A DNA stretch of 32,983 nucleotides from an uncultured Clostridia bacterium. Lineage in GTDB: Bacteria > Bacillota > Clostridia > Christensenellales > UBA1242. Numbering within the stretch: position 1 is the first letter of the stretch; every line of letters starts with the position of its first letter. The stretch is taken from assembly GCA_947591785.1 (NCBI GenBank), contig CANQDK010000012.1, forward strand, positions 1 to 32,983, in the 5' to 3' direction. The notes below the pieces were generated by a model. That model searched no databases. It saw nothing but the letters and a program-made list of their open reading frames with translations, and was not told where the DNA came from. Position numbers and translations under genes: made by a program. Positions 1-7,991 of the stretch are shown in pieces.

Positions 1-31
1 AAGTTAAATAAATTAAAAAGAAAAATAAAAA

Positions 32-58
32 AGAGTTAGAAAACGAAATCCTAACTCT
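32..58 (-). terminator. Terminator of the leftward gene at 82-495
   Basis: An 8-bp perfect stem (AGAGTTAG at 32-39, CTAACTCT at 51-58) is followed on the minus strand by a T-rich tail (20-31). It lies just downstream of the stop codon at 82. The plus strand also has a short T run after it, so it may stop transcription both ways. Confidence 0.75.
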
Positions 59-81
59 AATTTTTATTATAAAACAAAAAT

Positions 82-495
82 TTAAAATGTTTTTTCTTTT
101 ATTCCAAATGTTTTTTCAATTTCTTGTGTGATTTTATTTGTGTTATATTCGCCTAAAAACATTTCTTTTGTTGGTTCTTTAATTTTTCTTGGTTGTTCTT
201 CTGGCAAAGTGTAGTCAATCAAAAGTCCATTACTTAAACCTTTTTCTTTACGATTTTTTTCTCTTTTAAGTTCCTTTTTGATTTTTCTGTCTTTTTCTTT
301 CTCAGTGATTCTTGGCTTTTTACCTTTTGCAAGAAGTTTTGATTCTCTGATAAAAGAAGCCTCTCTTTTTAAAGAAATTTTTGTGTGTTCTCTAAGTTTA
401 ATACTTACCTCTTTTCTTGGTGAATATGTTGAGTTGTTGGTTTGTCCAATTCCAATATTTTCTTCATCATACTCGTCATATTTTACAACCTTCAT
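82..495 (-). CDS. Basic, charged hypothetical protein
   Basis: A 137-residue protein I do not recognise. It is very rich in Lys, Arg and Glu, with a strongly basic middle (about residues 30-85, many KK, RK and KE pairs) and no hydrophobic segment, so it should be cytosolic. A nucleic-acid-binding role is possible from the charge alone but is only a guess. The start is supported by an AAAGGAG site about 7 bases upstream on the minus strand, by a promoter with extended -10 at 579-606, and by a terminator at 32-58, so it is a complete one-gene unit. It is transcribed away from rpmH, in the place where dnaA or the origin sits in many Firmicutes. Confidence 0.7.
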   Translation of the reverse strand: MKVVKYDEYDEENIGIGQTNNSTYSPRKEVSIKLREHTKISLKREASFIRESKLLAKGKKPRITEKEKDRKIKKELKREKNRKEKGLSNGLLIDYTLPEEQPRKIKEPTKEMFLGEYNTNKITQEIEKTFGIKEKTF

Positions 496-578
496 AAAAC
501 TCTCCTTTTGTAAAAATATTTTTTTATCGCTTTTTTAATTTGAGAACTTAAAATTTAAATTTAAGCGATGACAAACCT

Positions 579-606
579 ATTATATCACAAAATTTTAACA
601 AGTCAA
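579..606 (-). promoter_or_regulatory. Promoter of the leftward gene
   Basis: Read on the minus strand: TTGACT (601-606), 16 bases, then TATAAT (579-584) preceded by TGA, an extended -10. It drives the gene at 82-495 and is back to back with the rpmH promoter at 683-711. Confidence 0.7.
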
Positions 607-682
607 TATGTAAAAAAATTTTATTACCAATGTTTCTAAAAAAAATTGACAAAAAATTCCAATAAAAACAGTAGTTTTAAGG

Positions 683-711
683 TTGACAAATAAAATTTTT
701 TCCTATATAAT
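683..711 (+). promoter_or_regulatory. Promoter of the rpmH-rnpA-yidD-yidC operon
   Basis: Consensus TTGACA (683-688), 17-base spacer, consensus TATAAT (706-711). A perfect sigma-70/SigA type promoter fits the high output expected for a ribosomal protein gene. Confidence 0.85.
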
Positions 712-768
712 AAACAAGTAACCATTTTGCAGTAGGAAAATTTGCAAAAGAAAATTAAGGAGAAAAAT

Positions 769-903
769 ATGAAAAGAACTTATCAACCAAAAAAACGTCA
801 AAGACAAAAAGTTCATGGCTTTCGTGAAAGAATGAAAACTAAGGGCGGAAGGAATGTTCTTCAAAGAAGAAGAAACAGAGGAAGAAAGAAAATTTCTGCC
901 TAA
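769..903 (+). CDS. rpmH: 50S ribosomal protein L34
   Basis: A 44-residue protein starting [12 protein letters not shown] and ending GRKKISA, the classic L34 sequence and length (44-46 in most bacteria). It contains the signature [16 protein letters not shown] (residues 16-31). L34 is a basic component of the large ribosomal subunit bound to 23S rRNA. The start has an AAGGAG site 6 bases upstream (AAGGAGAAAAATATG). rnpA begins 8 bases after its stop, the arrangement seen across bacteria, and the perfect promoter at 683-711 serves both. Confidence 0.97.
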   Translation: MKRTYQPKKRQRQKVHGFRERMKTKGGRNVLQRRRNRGRKKISA

Positions 904-911
904 GGATTTCT

Positions 912-1250
912 ATGGATCACAGACTTAAAAAAAATAGTCAATTTAATTATATTTATAAGAAGGGTGAAAGAGTTCATACGGAAAATTTCACTCTTTTTGT
1001 GGTTAAGAGTAAATTTGAAAATTATAAAATTGGATTTTCAATAAGCAAAAAACTTGGAAAAGCAAACAAAAGAAATTTACTAAAGCGTAGGCTTCGAGAA
1101 ATTGTGAAAAAATGTTCTGTTCCACAATTTTGTAATTTTGTTCTAATGGCAAAAGAAAAAGCAATAGAACTTGATTTTCAACAGTTGTCTGCAGAAGTTT
1201 CTAAAATTTTTGAAAAATGTGAAAAGAAACTCGGCTATGAGAAAAAGTAA
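912..1250 (+). CDS. rnpA: Ribonuclease P protein component
   Basis: A 112-residue basic protein of normal RnpA length. It is the protein subunit that helps the RNase P RNA bind precursor tRNA and remove the 5' leader. The family signature is seen at about residues 50-65: KANKRNLLKRRLRE, the RNR-type basic helix that contacts RNA. The N-terminal HRLKKNSQFNYIYKKGER is also typical. It follows rpmH by 8 bases and overlaps yidD. No strong Shine-Dalgarno site precedes the ATG, so translation is probably coupled to rpmH. Confidence 0.95.
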   Translation: MDHRLKKNSQFNYIYKKGERVHTENFTLFVVKSKFENYKIGFSISKKLGKANKRNLLKRRLREIVKKCSVPQFCNFVLMAKEKAIELDFQQLSAEVSKIFEKCEKKLGYEKK

Positions 1251-1548
1251 AATGAAAACAAAAAATAGCGAAAAAAATGGCAAAAACAAATTTAAGAAAG
1301 TTTTAAGAAATATATTTTTGTTTCCAGTTTATTTTTTCAAATTTTGTATTTCACCTTTGCTCCCACATTGTTGTATATTTGTTCCAACATGTTCAACTTA
1401 TATGGTTGAAGCTGTTAAAGAATTTGGAATCTTTAAAGGATTCTTGATTGGAATTAAAAGACTTTCAAGATGTGTTCCATGGCAAAAGAAAAGAGGGTTT
1501 GATCCTATTCCAATTAATATAAAAGGAGATAATATATGGATTTTATAA
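1237..1548 (+). CDS. yidD: Membrane protein insertion efficiency factor YidD
   Basis: A small protein (103 residues from ATG 1237, or 98 from ATG 1252; neither start has a clear ribosome site). YidD is a peripheral membrane protein that assists insertion by YidC. The family core is present: ISPLLPHCCIFVPTCSTY, then AVKEFGIFKGFLIGIKRLSRC and GFDPIP, including the conserved cysteines. About 30 extra Lys-rich residues precede the core, making it longer than the usual 70-85. It overlaps the rnpA end by 14 bases and the yidC start by 13, so the three genes are translationally coupled. Confidence 0.92.
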   Translation: MRKSKMKTKNSEKNGKNKFKKVLRNIFLFPVYFFKFCISPLLPHCCIFVPTCSTYMVEAVKEFGIFKGFLIGIKRLSRCVPWQKKRGFDPIPINIKGDNIWIL

Positions 1549-2924
1549 GCACATCACTTGTCACTTTGACACAGCCAACAGGTTTTTGGCAATCTATTCT
1601 TAATGCATTTAAAAGTGGACTTGGAACATATATTGCTGCTGTTATTTTAATTGCGGTAATTGTCAGGATTTTGTTTTCTATTGTTGATGTTATAAACAAA
1701 AAAATCACAATGAAAAATGCTGAAATAAACAACAAAATGAAACCAGAACTTGATGCTGTCAAAGCAAAGTATGGCAATGATCCTGCCCTTATGCAACAAA
1801 AGACAAATGAAATTTATAAAAAATATCAATTCAATATGATGGGAAGTTGTATTCCTATGCTTGTTGTTATGGTTTTACAATTCACAGTCTTTTTGACTCT
1901 TTGGAATTCTCTTCAAGCAGTTTCAAATTTTAATATCGTTGAAAAATATGAAAATATGAAAAGTGTTTACACAAACATTATTTACCTCAATGATAATGAA
2001 GATGTTAAGACTTCATTGACTGAAGCAGGGTTCACAAGTGATGATTCAATTGAAGTTGAAATTGAAAAAGTTGACAAAGACAAATTTTTGAAAATATATT
2101 TAATAAAAGCCAATTCAGATTCAGAAAGAATTTATCTTGATGGACATGACGTTAAACTTGTTGAATCATTTTTGCCTGAAGGAGAAGAAAGTAAAACAGA
2201 AAATCAAATTGTTCTTGAAATGATTCAAAAGTATGTTCAGCAAGAAAAAAGTGAAGAAAGCCCAGAAGAAAATTTAGAAAGTGGAACAAACGATACCGAA
2301 GATTTACCAGAAGAATTGCCTGAAATCAAGTATGAACCAAATGCTTTTTCAGTGGCTTTGCAACAAGCAGCAGAAAAGGCAGTTATGCAAAATTATATTG
2401 AATCGCAAGAAAGCTTTTTGTGGATAAAAAATATTTATAAGAGCGAAAGTCCAACAAGTCCAATGTTCACTAAAGCGGAAATAAAAAACTATATAAATTC
2501 TTTTTATACTGCTGAAGAAAAAGAAGCAGAGAAAAAATATGCTTTTGAAGAAAAGATTTTTGATAACGTTGTTGCAGGAATAAATACAAAAGCTCTTGGT
2601 GTTAATGGCTATTACATTCTCACAATTATTGCGATTGCAACATCAGTTCTTTCACTTTGGTTGTCAAATTTTCTTATGAGAAAGAAAGGACAACCTCAGC
2701 AAAAGCAAGGAAAGGCAATGTATTTCATCATGCCACTTATCATTGGACTTTTCACATTTATGTATACAAGTTTGTTTGCAATTTATCTTATTGTTGGACA
2801 ACTTATGATGCTTGTTTTGACTCCATTAACAACACTTATTGTGAAAAAATGGAATGAACTTGATGAAAAAAGAAAAAAAGCAAAAACTGAAGTTGTTGTT
2901 GATTATCGCAGAAAAGATAATTAA
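1536..2924 (+). CDS. yidC: Membrane insertase YidC (Oxa1 family) with large external insert
   Basis: A 462-residue YidC/Oxa1 insertase that places membrane proteins with or without SecYEG. Transmembrane segments are seen near residues 32-52 (with the groove Arg44 in VIVRILF), 104-126, 358-380, 395-415 and 415-436. The cytoplasmic loop between the first two is Lys/Gln rich as expected. Between the second segment and the conserved SFLWIKNIY (293-301) there is an acidic insert of about 150 residues that Gram-positive YidC normally lacks. The start has AAAGGAGAT about 6 bases upstream. No lipobox signal peptide is visible. The C-terminal tail is short and basic. Confidence 0.93.
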   Translation: MDFISTSLVTLTQPTGFWQSILNAFKSGLGTYIAAVILIAVIVRILFSIVDVINKKITMKNAEINNKMKPELDAVKAKYGNDPALMQQKTNEIYKKYQFNMMGSCIPMLVVMVLQFTVFLTLWNSLQAVSNFNIVEKYENMKSVYTNIIYLNDNEDVKTSLTEAGFTSDDSIEVEIEKVDKDKFLKIYLIKANSDSERIYLDGHDVKLVESFLPEGEESKTENQIVLEMIQKYVQQEKSEESPEENLESGTNDTEDLPEELPEIKYEPNAFSVALQQAAEKAVMQNYIESQESFLWIKNIYKSESPTSPMFTKAEIKNYINSFYTAEEKEAEKKYAFEEKIFDNVVAGINTKALGVNGYYILTIIAIATSVLSLWLSNFLMRKKGQPQQKQGKAMYFIMPLIIGLFTFMYTSLFAIYLIVGQLMMLVLTPLTTLIVKKWNELDEKRKKAKTEVVVDYRRKDN

Positions 2925-2933
2925 AAATAATAA

Positions 2934-2962
2934 AAAAAAAGATTTTTTATAAATCTTTTTTT
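2934..2962 (+). terminator. Terminator after yidC
   Basis: A-rich arm ending GATTT (2934-2945) pairs with AAATC plus a T run (2951-2962), 10 bases after the yidC stop. It separates the rpmH operon from the next gene, which has its own promoter-like sequence. Confidence 0.7.
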
Positions 2963-2985
2963 ATTTAAAAAATCCTTAAAAAATA

Positions 2986-3014
2986 TTGAAAAAGCAAATG
3001 TTTTATGTTATCTT
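2986..3014 (+). promoter_or_regulatory. Probable promoter of the HipA-like gene
   Basis: TTGAAA (2986-2991), 17 bases, TATCTT (3009-3014), then GGAGG 4 bases before the ATG at 3033. The boxes are imperfect but the spacing is right. Confidence 0.4.
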
Positions 3015-3032
3015 AAAAGAAACGGAGGAAAA

Positions 3033-4301
3033 ATGAGTAAAATTGAAAACCTTGAAATAAATCTTAATGTTGAAGGTTGGGAAGTTTCAGGTGGAAGAAG
3101 TAATAATGTTTGGGGACAAGTTCCAACAAAAAACCTGCCTTTTGATGAGATAAATGCTGCAATAAGACAAGGAAGACATTCTTCAATTTGGACATGTTAT
3201 GACAACGTTATTTATGCAAAAGACAAAAATGGACAAATGAGAGAAGTGACAGAAGCAGAACTTCCAAAAACTATTTCTGCAACTTTTAAACCATCGTTCA
3301 ACAAAATGAGTGCTTTATGTGAAAATCTTGGAATGAAAATTGCTGTTGCTCTTGATATGCCAACATCGTATAATTATGTTGTTAAGTTTGATCCAGAAGA
3401 ATTTTCAAAGGTTTTAAAAAACTTTCGCGAAACAAATTTGGAAAAAAGAATTCAACCTTATGGAATAGTTTCAATTGATTTTCTTCAAGACATGGAACTT
3501 CCAACTCCTAAAACAATTGAAAAAAGAGTTAAGACAGAAAATGGTTTTGAATGGATTGAAACTCAAGTTGGCCATTCTGGAGAAAAGTTGATTTCTTTTG
3601 AAGAGAGTATAAACAGAGCCAGAGTTAATAAAGATTTGAGTGGAACAAATTTTATGTTGAAAAATTGGATTCGCGGATTAAGGCATGTTGCGGAACTTGT
3701 TGCAGAAGAGTTTTCAAATAATGATTTGGAAAAACAATTAAAAAAAATTGAAAGCAGAATTGTAAGATCCTTTTTGCTAAGAGAATTTTTAGGTGATTGC
3801 GATTTTACGAGTCTAAACAGTGGCTTTGTTTTAAACGAGGATTTAAAGACAATAAGATATGCTCCAAACTTTGATTATGGAGAGTGTTTTAACAAACTTG
3901 TAAGGACAAAAATAGATTATTTTCCTGAAAAAAGCGAATTTGAAAATTTGCAAAAATACTCACCTGAACTTGCACTAAAAATGGTTGAGAAAAAATATAG
4001 AGAAAAAGACATTCCAACAGCCATATTGGCAAAAGAATTTTCAAATGACACAAGTGAGGAAAATATAAAATTTGTTGCACAAAACTTTCCTGCAGAATGT
4101 AAGGAATTTTTAACTAATCTGCAAAATGCAGAAAAGAACAAAACTTTTGATAAGATTATTGATTCATACACAATTCAGTCATGTGACACTCCACTTTTGA
4201 CAGCAAATGAAGCTGATATTTTCAAAGAATATCTACATGCTCGTGTTGTGTGGATTGAAAAAACAATAAACGATGGAAAAAATTATGGAAAAAATGCCTA
4301 A
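3033..4301 (+). CDS. HipA-like kinase-fold protein
   Basis: A 422-residue cytosolic protein of unassigned function. Residues 245-290 look like the catalytic part of HipA-type Ser/Thr kinases: RSFLLREFLGDCDF (245-258), then D257-x4-N262, then the YAPNFDYG element with D281. The D...N...D spacing (5 and 24 residues) is close to that of E. coli HipA (D309, N314, D332). A Gly-rich ATP loop is not obvious near the N-terminus, so activity is uncertain. There is no HipB-like partner beside it. GGAGG supports the start. It is a single-gene unit between yidC and the amidase gene. Alternative: a catalytically dead relative or another protein-kinase-like family. Confidence 0.5.
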   Translation: MSKIENLEINLNVEGWEVSGGRSNNVWGQVPTKNLPFDEINAAIRQGRHSSIWTCYDNVIYAKDKNGQMREVTEAELPKTISATFKPSFNKMSALCENLGMKIAVALDMPTSYNYVVKFDPEEFSKVLKNFRETNLEKRIQPYGIVSIDFLQDMELPTPKTIEKRVKTENGFEWIETQVGHSGEKLISFEESINRARVNKDLSGTNFMLKNWIRGLRHVAELVAEEFSNNDLEKQLKKIESRIVRSFLLREFLGDCDFTSLNSGFVLNEDLKTIRYAPNFDYGECFNKLVRTKIDYFPEKSEFENLQKYSPELALKMVEKKYREKDIPTAILAKEFSNDTSEENIKFVAQNFPAECKEFLTNLQNAEKNKTFDKIIDSYTIQSCDTPLLTANEADIFKEYLHARVVWIEKTINDGKNYGKNA

Positions 4302-4540
4302 TTTTTTTTTTAATTTTATTTTTAGATTAAAATATATTTTTCAATATTTTTATCGTTTTTTATTAAAAATTTATTTTTTTAGAGAATATAATATTTAAAA
4401 TTATAAAAACTATAAAACTTTAAAGAACTTTTGACTTAAAGCAAAAAGTATATTAAATTTGAAATGAAAGTTTTAAATAAGATATAAAAATATAAGATAA
4501 AGTAATATATATTATTATATATAAATATAGGATGTTTATC

Positions 4541-5566
4541 TTAGAGCAAAAGTCTATTCCAAGTGTTTGCTCCAACAACACCATCAACAGCAAGAGAATT
4601 TTTTTGTTGAAATACACGCACAGCATTTTCTGTTTGTGAACCAAAAATCCCATCTATTTTCCCAATAGGAATCAAGTTTGATTCAAGAAGTTGCTGTAAA
4701 AATTTTACATAGCTCCCTCTGTTACCCTGTCGCAAGGTTGGATAAGGTGCAAGATTTAATAGTGTTCGCCAAGTGTTTGGCCCAACAATACCATCAACGG
4801 CTAGAGAATTGTTTTGTTGAAAAACACGAACAGCATTTTCTGTGTTTTGGCCGAAAATTCCGTCAACAATAAGATTCCCAGAAAACTGATTTAATAAAAA
4901 TTGCAACAAGAAAACAAAATTATTATCACTACCCCTTCTCAATAAAGGATAGTTTTCAAGATTATCTCTTGGAATAAATTCAACACCAAGGAAATCACAA
5001 ACTCCTTTGCAGGCTTCTTCTCCCACTTCAGTTTGAAAAATTGGAGAAATCATTCTGCGTGCTTCTTGAAGATTTGTCATAAATCCAGCTTCAATCAAGG
5101 TTGAAGGACAATTTACATTTGACAAAACTCCAACATCAAGTGTTTTTACCCCTCTCCCAGATTGAGGTGTTCCTTGAATAAGATTCTCATAGACATATTG
5201 TGCAAGTTGTCTGCTTTGATTTGCTTGAGCATTTGTTGGTGAATAAAAAACTTCCACTCCAGATGTGTTGTTGAAGGTTTCTCCAAAGGCGTTATATGCA
5301 AAAGTGACAAGTGCTGTAAGATTTTGTCGATTAATTCTCACAACCCTTTGAGAAATTGAAACATCTTGTTGTTCGGGCTTGACATCATAGACTGAAAATC
5401 CTTGTCGAAAACATGCTTCTATAAATTTCTTCTTGGCAGCATTGTTAAATTCGTTTTCATAAATTTGTCGATTTAGTCCAGGCAGAATAGGTGTGCGTTT
5501 TCCTGGTGTTGGCGGATTTAATCCATGTTCATCATTTGCACCAATATAATAATTTGAATTTGGCAT
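4541..5566 (-). CDS. N-acetylmuramoyl-L-alanine amidase-like protein (Amidase_3) with two peptidoglycan-binding repeats
   Basis: 341 residues. Residues 6-195 match the Amidase_3 fold that cleaves the bond between MurNAc and L-Ala: EHG (12-15) followed by TPGKRTP, YENEFN (36-41), GVEVFYSP (103-110) and STLIEAGFMTN (155-165) with the catalytic Glu159. Residues 210-270 and 278-341 are two PG_binding_1 domains, each with DGIFG, TENAVRVFQQ, NSLAVDG and NTW. Odd points: the second zinc His, normally in a SIHANA-type motif, is replaced in VTFAYNA (87-93), and no signal peptide is visible. AAAGGAG lies 6 bases before the ATG, so the start is sound. It may be a spore, lysis or non-catalytic wall-binding protein. 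Confidence 0.8.
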   Translation of the reverse strand: MPNSNYYIGANDEHGLNPPTPGKRTPILPGLNRQIYENEFNNAAKKKFIEACFRQGFSVYDVKPEQQDVSISQRVVRINRQNLTALVTFAYNAFGETFNNTSGVEVFYSPTNAQANQSRQLAQYVYENLIQGTPQSGRGVKTLDVGVLSNVNCPSTLIEAGFMTNLQEARRMISPIFQTEVGEEACKGVCDFLGVEFIPRDNLENYPLLRRGSDNNFVFLLQFLLNQFSGNLIVDGIFGQNTENAVRVFQQNNSLAVDGIVGPNTWRTLLNLAPYPTLRQGNRGSYVKFLQQLLESNLIPIGKIDGIFGSQTENAVRVFQQKNSLAVDGVVGANTWNRLLL

Positions 5567-5601
5567 AAAAATCTCCTTTCATAACAGTTTATATGAGAAA
5601 T

Positions 5602-5642
5602 AAAAAAAGAAAGTTAAAATTTTTCTTAACCTTCTTTTTTTT
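5602..5642. terminator. Bidirectional-looking hairpin upstream of the amidase gene
   Basis: AAAAAAAGAA-A-GTTAA (5602-5617) pairs with TTAAC-C-TTCTTTTTTT (about 5626-5642) with one mismatch. It lies after the reductase stop (5737, minus strand), so it can end that transcript just before the amidase leader. Confidence 0.5.
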
Positions 5643-5736
5643 ACTTTATTAATTTTGATTTTATAATGAAATTTATTAATTTTGGAAATATTTTTTACAA
5701 TGATTTCTCTTAAGTTTAGAAATTTTTACGAAAAGA

Positions 5737-7788
5737 TTATAATTTCTCAGCAACGTCCCAAGCACGCCAAATAACAGTTCTAAGACTTCCGACACTCATT
5801 GCATCTCCAACAATATGAACATTTTTGCTTTCTTTTGCAATAGGAGAAGGAACATATCCAACTGCTGAAATCACAGTGTCCGCTTTTAAAATTGTTTCTT
5901 TTCCGTTTTTGTCAACAATAGTCACCCCTTTATCATCAATCTTTGTGCATTTGCTTTCGAGATAAACAGGAACTTTGTTTGTTTTCATAAAGTCACGTAG
6001 ATATGATGAATTTGCCAAACTAAGATGATTCGTCACCATAAGGTCTTGCATGGTTTCAACAATTTGTGGATTTTTGCCCTTATTGAAAAGATCTAATGCA
6101 ATTTCACAGCCTGTTGAACCCCCACCTATAATCACAATATTTTTGCCAACTTCCGCACCATTGAGATAATCCACCGCTTCCACGGTTTTTTCAAAGCCTG
6201 GAATATTGAGTTTGCGAGGTTTTGCTCCTGTTGCGATGACAATTTCGTCAGCATCAATAGTTGACAAATCGGTTATTTCAGTATTGAATTTTACTTCGAT
6301 ATTCATATCCTTAATTTGTTTTTTAAACCAATTAATAAGTTGTTTGTCTGCATCTTTGAAATCTGGTGCAGCTGCTGAAATAAACACGCCGCCAAGTTTG
6401 TCGCTTTTTTCATAAATTGTGGCTTTATGCCCACGTAGAGTTGCAACTCGAGCAACTTCCATACCGCCAATTCCACCACCAATAACAGCAATATGTTTCT
6501 GCTTCTTTGCAGGTTTTAAGTCGTGTTTTCCACCATCCATAGTTTGAGGATTTAAAGCACATCTACTCATGTGAATGCTGTCTGCCATGCTACAACCGTT
6601 TGCAATTCCTTTATAGTGGCTCATGCAAAGACAAGCATTGTGACAACGTATGCAAGGCATAATATCGTCTTCATCTCCTTCAATAAGTTTTGTAACCCAG
6701 TGTGGGTCAGTTAAAAATTGTCTTGCAACACCCATAGCATCAATTTTCTTGTCTTTGATTGCTTTTGCAGAAACTTCAGGTTGCATTTTCCCTGCACAAA
6801 CAACAGGAATATCAACAAATTTGCGTATATGAGAAACGTCTTCCAAATTGCAGTTGTTTGGCATATATTGTGGTGGGTGTGCCCAATACCAAGCATCATA
6901 AGTTCCGTTATCACAATCAAGCATATCATAGCCAGCATCTTGGAGATATTTTGCTGCTTTTTCGCTTTCCTCCATATTTCTTCCAACTTCTTCAAACTTT
7001 TCGTTTGGAAGTGCTCCTTCGCAGAAACCTTTAGTTTTGCTCACAACGGAATAGCGAAGAGAAACTGGAAAATCTTCTCCGCAAACTTTTTTGATTGCTT
7101 TAACAACTTCAGTTGGAAAACGGAAGCGGTTTTCAAAACTTCCGCCATATTCATCAGTTCTGTGATTGGTGTATTCAGTTGTGAATTGGTCGAGAAGATA
7201 GCCTTCATGAACAGCATGAATTTCAACACCATCAACACCTGCATCTTTGCACATTTTTGCTGTTTTAGCAAAGCCTTCAATAATTTTATTTATTTCTTTT
7301 TTTGTTATTGCTCTGCACATAACTCCCTCAGCCCAGCGAGAAGGAAGTTCGCTTGGAGAGGCACATAGATAAGAAATATTGAACACAGGTTTAACAAGAC
7401 TGCCCAAAAATTTGTTTTTAAGCATTGGAACCATATTGTTTGGAATAGAAAATGAACGCCCAAAACCAGCAGTCAGTTGAATAAAAAGTTTTGCACCTGT
7501 TTTGTGAATTTCTTCCATATAAGAAGACAATTTTTTAAAAGCTCCTTTTGCTTTGTAAAGCCACTGCCCACCCATAAGATTTCTTAGTGGAGCAATGCCA
7601 GGAATGATAAGCCCTGCATTATTTTTTGCAATATCAAGAAAAAATTCTGCAGCATCTTTGTCAAAATGATGTGGCTCCATCCAACCAAAAAGAGAAGTTC
7701 CGCCCATTGGACAAACAACAATTCTGTTTTTGATTTCAACATTTCCAATTTTCCAAGGGGTGAAAAGTGGTTCAAGATTTTTTTTCAT
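5737..7788 (-). CDS. NADH:flavin oxidoreductase / 2-enoate reductase-like iron-sulfur flavoenzyme
   Basis: 683 residues with the layout of the 2,4-dienoyl-CoA reductase / 2-enoate reductase / BaiCD-BaiH family. Residues 1-370 form an Old Yellow Enzyme TIM barrel for FMN, with KNRIVVCPMGG (20-30), EIHAVHEGYLLDQF (189-202) and RTDEYGGSFENR (210-221). A cysteine cluster follows (C379, C382, C386, C388, C399, C410), fit for a [4Fe-4S] centre. Residues 430-683 are a Rossmann FAD/NAD(H) part with VIGGGIGGME (435-444) and a second VIIGGGSTGCEIA. Such enzymes reduce C=C bonds of unsaturated acids, acyl-CoAs or steroids; the substrate here is unknown. GGAGG precedes the start. It is a one-gene unit, cytosolic. 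Confidence 0.85.
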   Translation of the reverse strand: MKKNLEPLFTPWKIGNVEIKNRIVVCPMGGTSLFGWMEPHHFDKDAAEFFLDIAKNNAGLIIPGIAPLRNLMGGQWLYKAKGAFKKLSSYMEEIHKTGAKLFIQLTAGFGRSFSIPNNMVPMLKNKFLGSLVKPVFNISYLCASPSELPSRWAEGVMCRAITKKEINKIIEGFAKTAKMCKDAGVDGVEIHAVHEGYLLDQFTTEYTNHRTDEYGGSFENRFRFPTEVVKAIKKVCGEDFPVSLRYSVVSKTKGFCEGALPNEKFEEVGRNMEESEKAAKYLQDAGYDMLDCDNGTYDAWYWAHPPQYMPNNCNLEDVSHIRKFVDIPVVCAGKMQPEVSAKAIKDKKIDAMGVARQFLTDPHWVTKLIEGDEDDIMPCIRCHNACLCMSHYKGIANGCSMADSIHMSRCALNPQTMDGGKHDLKPAKKQKHIAVIGGGIGGMEVARVATLRGHKATIYEKSDKLGGVFISAAAPDFKDADKQLINWFKKQIKDMNIEVKFNTEITDLSTIDADEIVIATGAKPRKLNIPGFEKTVEAVDYLNGAEVGKNIVIIGGGSTGCEIALDLFNKGKNPQIVETMQDLMVTNHLSLANSSYLRDFMKTNKVPVYLESKCTKIDDKGVTIVDKNGKETILKADTVISAVGYVPSPIAKESKNVHIVGDAMSVGSLRTVIWRAWDVAEKL

Positions 7789-7833
7789 AAAATTCCTCCA
7801 AAAAAATTAATGTTAAATAAAGTATAACAAAAA

Positions 7834-7855
7834 AAAAGATTTTTTCAAATCTTTT
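7834..7855 (-). terminator. Terminator of the kinase-like gene at 7992
   Basis: On the minus strand AAAAGATTT, loop GAAA, AAATCTTTT, then a T run (7825-7833). It ends the transcript of the leftward gene at 7992-8549 before the reductase gene. Confidence 0.75.
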
Positions 7856-7991
7856 CAGTATGCTTTTCAAAAGAAAAATTATAAAAACAAATATTTTTAG
7901 TGATTTTAAACTAAAAGTTGTTTTTATTTTAAAAATTTTCAAATATTATAAGTTTACTCTTGCCACAAAAAGAAAAATGAAAATTTAATTT

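Noticed and set aside
500-768. Replication origin
   Set aside because: The gap upstream of rpmH is AT rich, but I see no DnaA-box cluster and no dnaA gene. The back-to-back promoters explain it.
4302-4540. Gene or terminator between the HipA-like gene and the amidase
   Set aside because: Very AT-rich sequence with weak, imperfect inverted repeats only; nothing I can support.
6718-7368. Long plus-strand frame opposite the flavin reductase gene
   Set aside because: It is the antisense of a clear, full-length enzyme gene; the translation is Phe/Cys rich and lacks a ribosome site.
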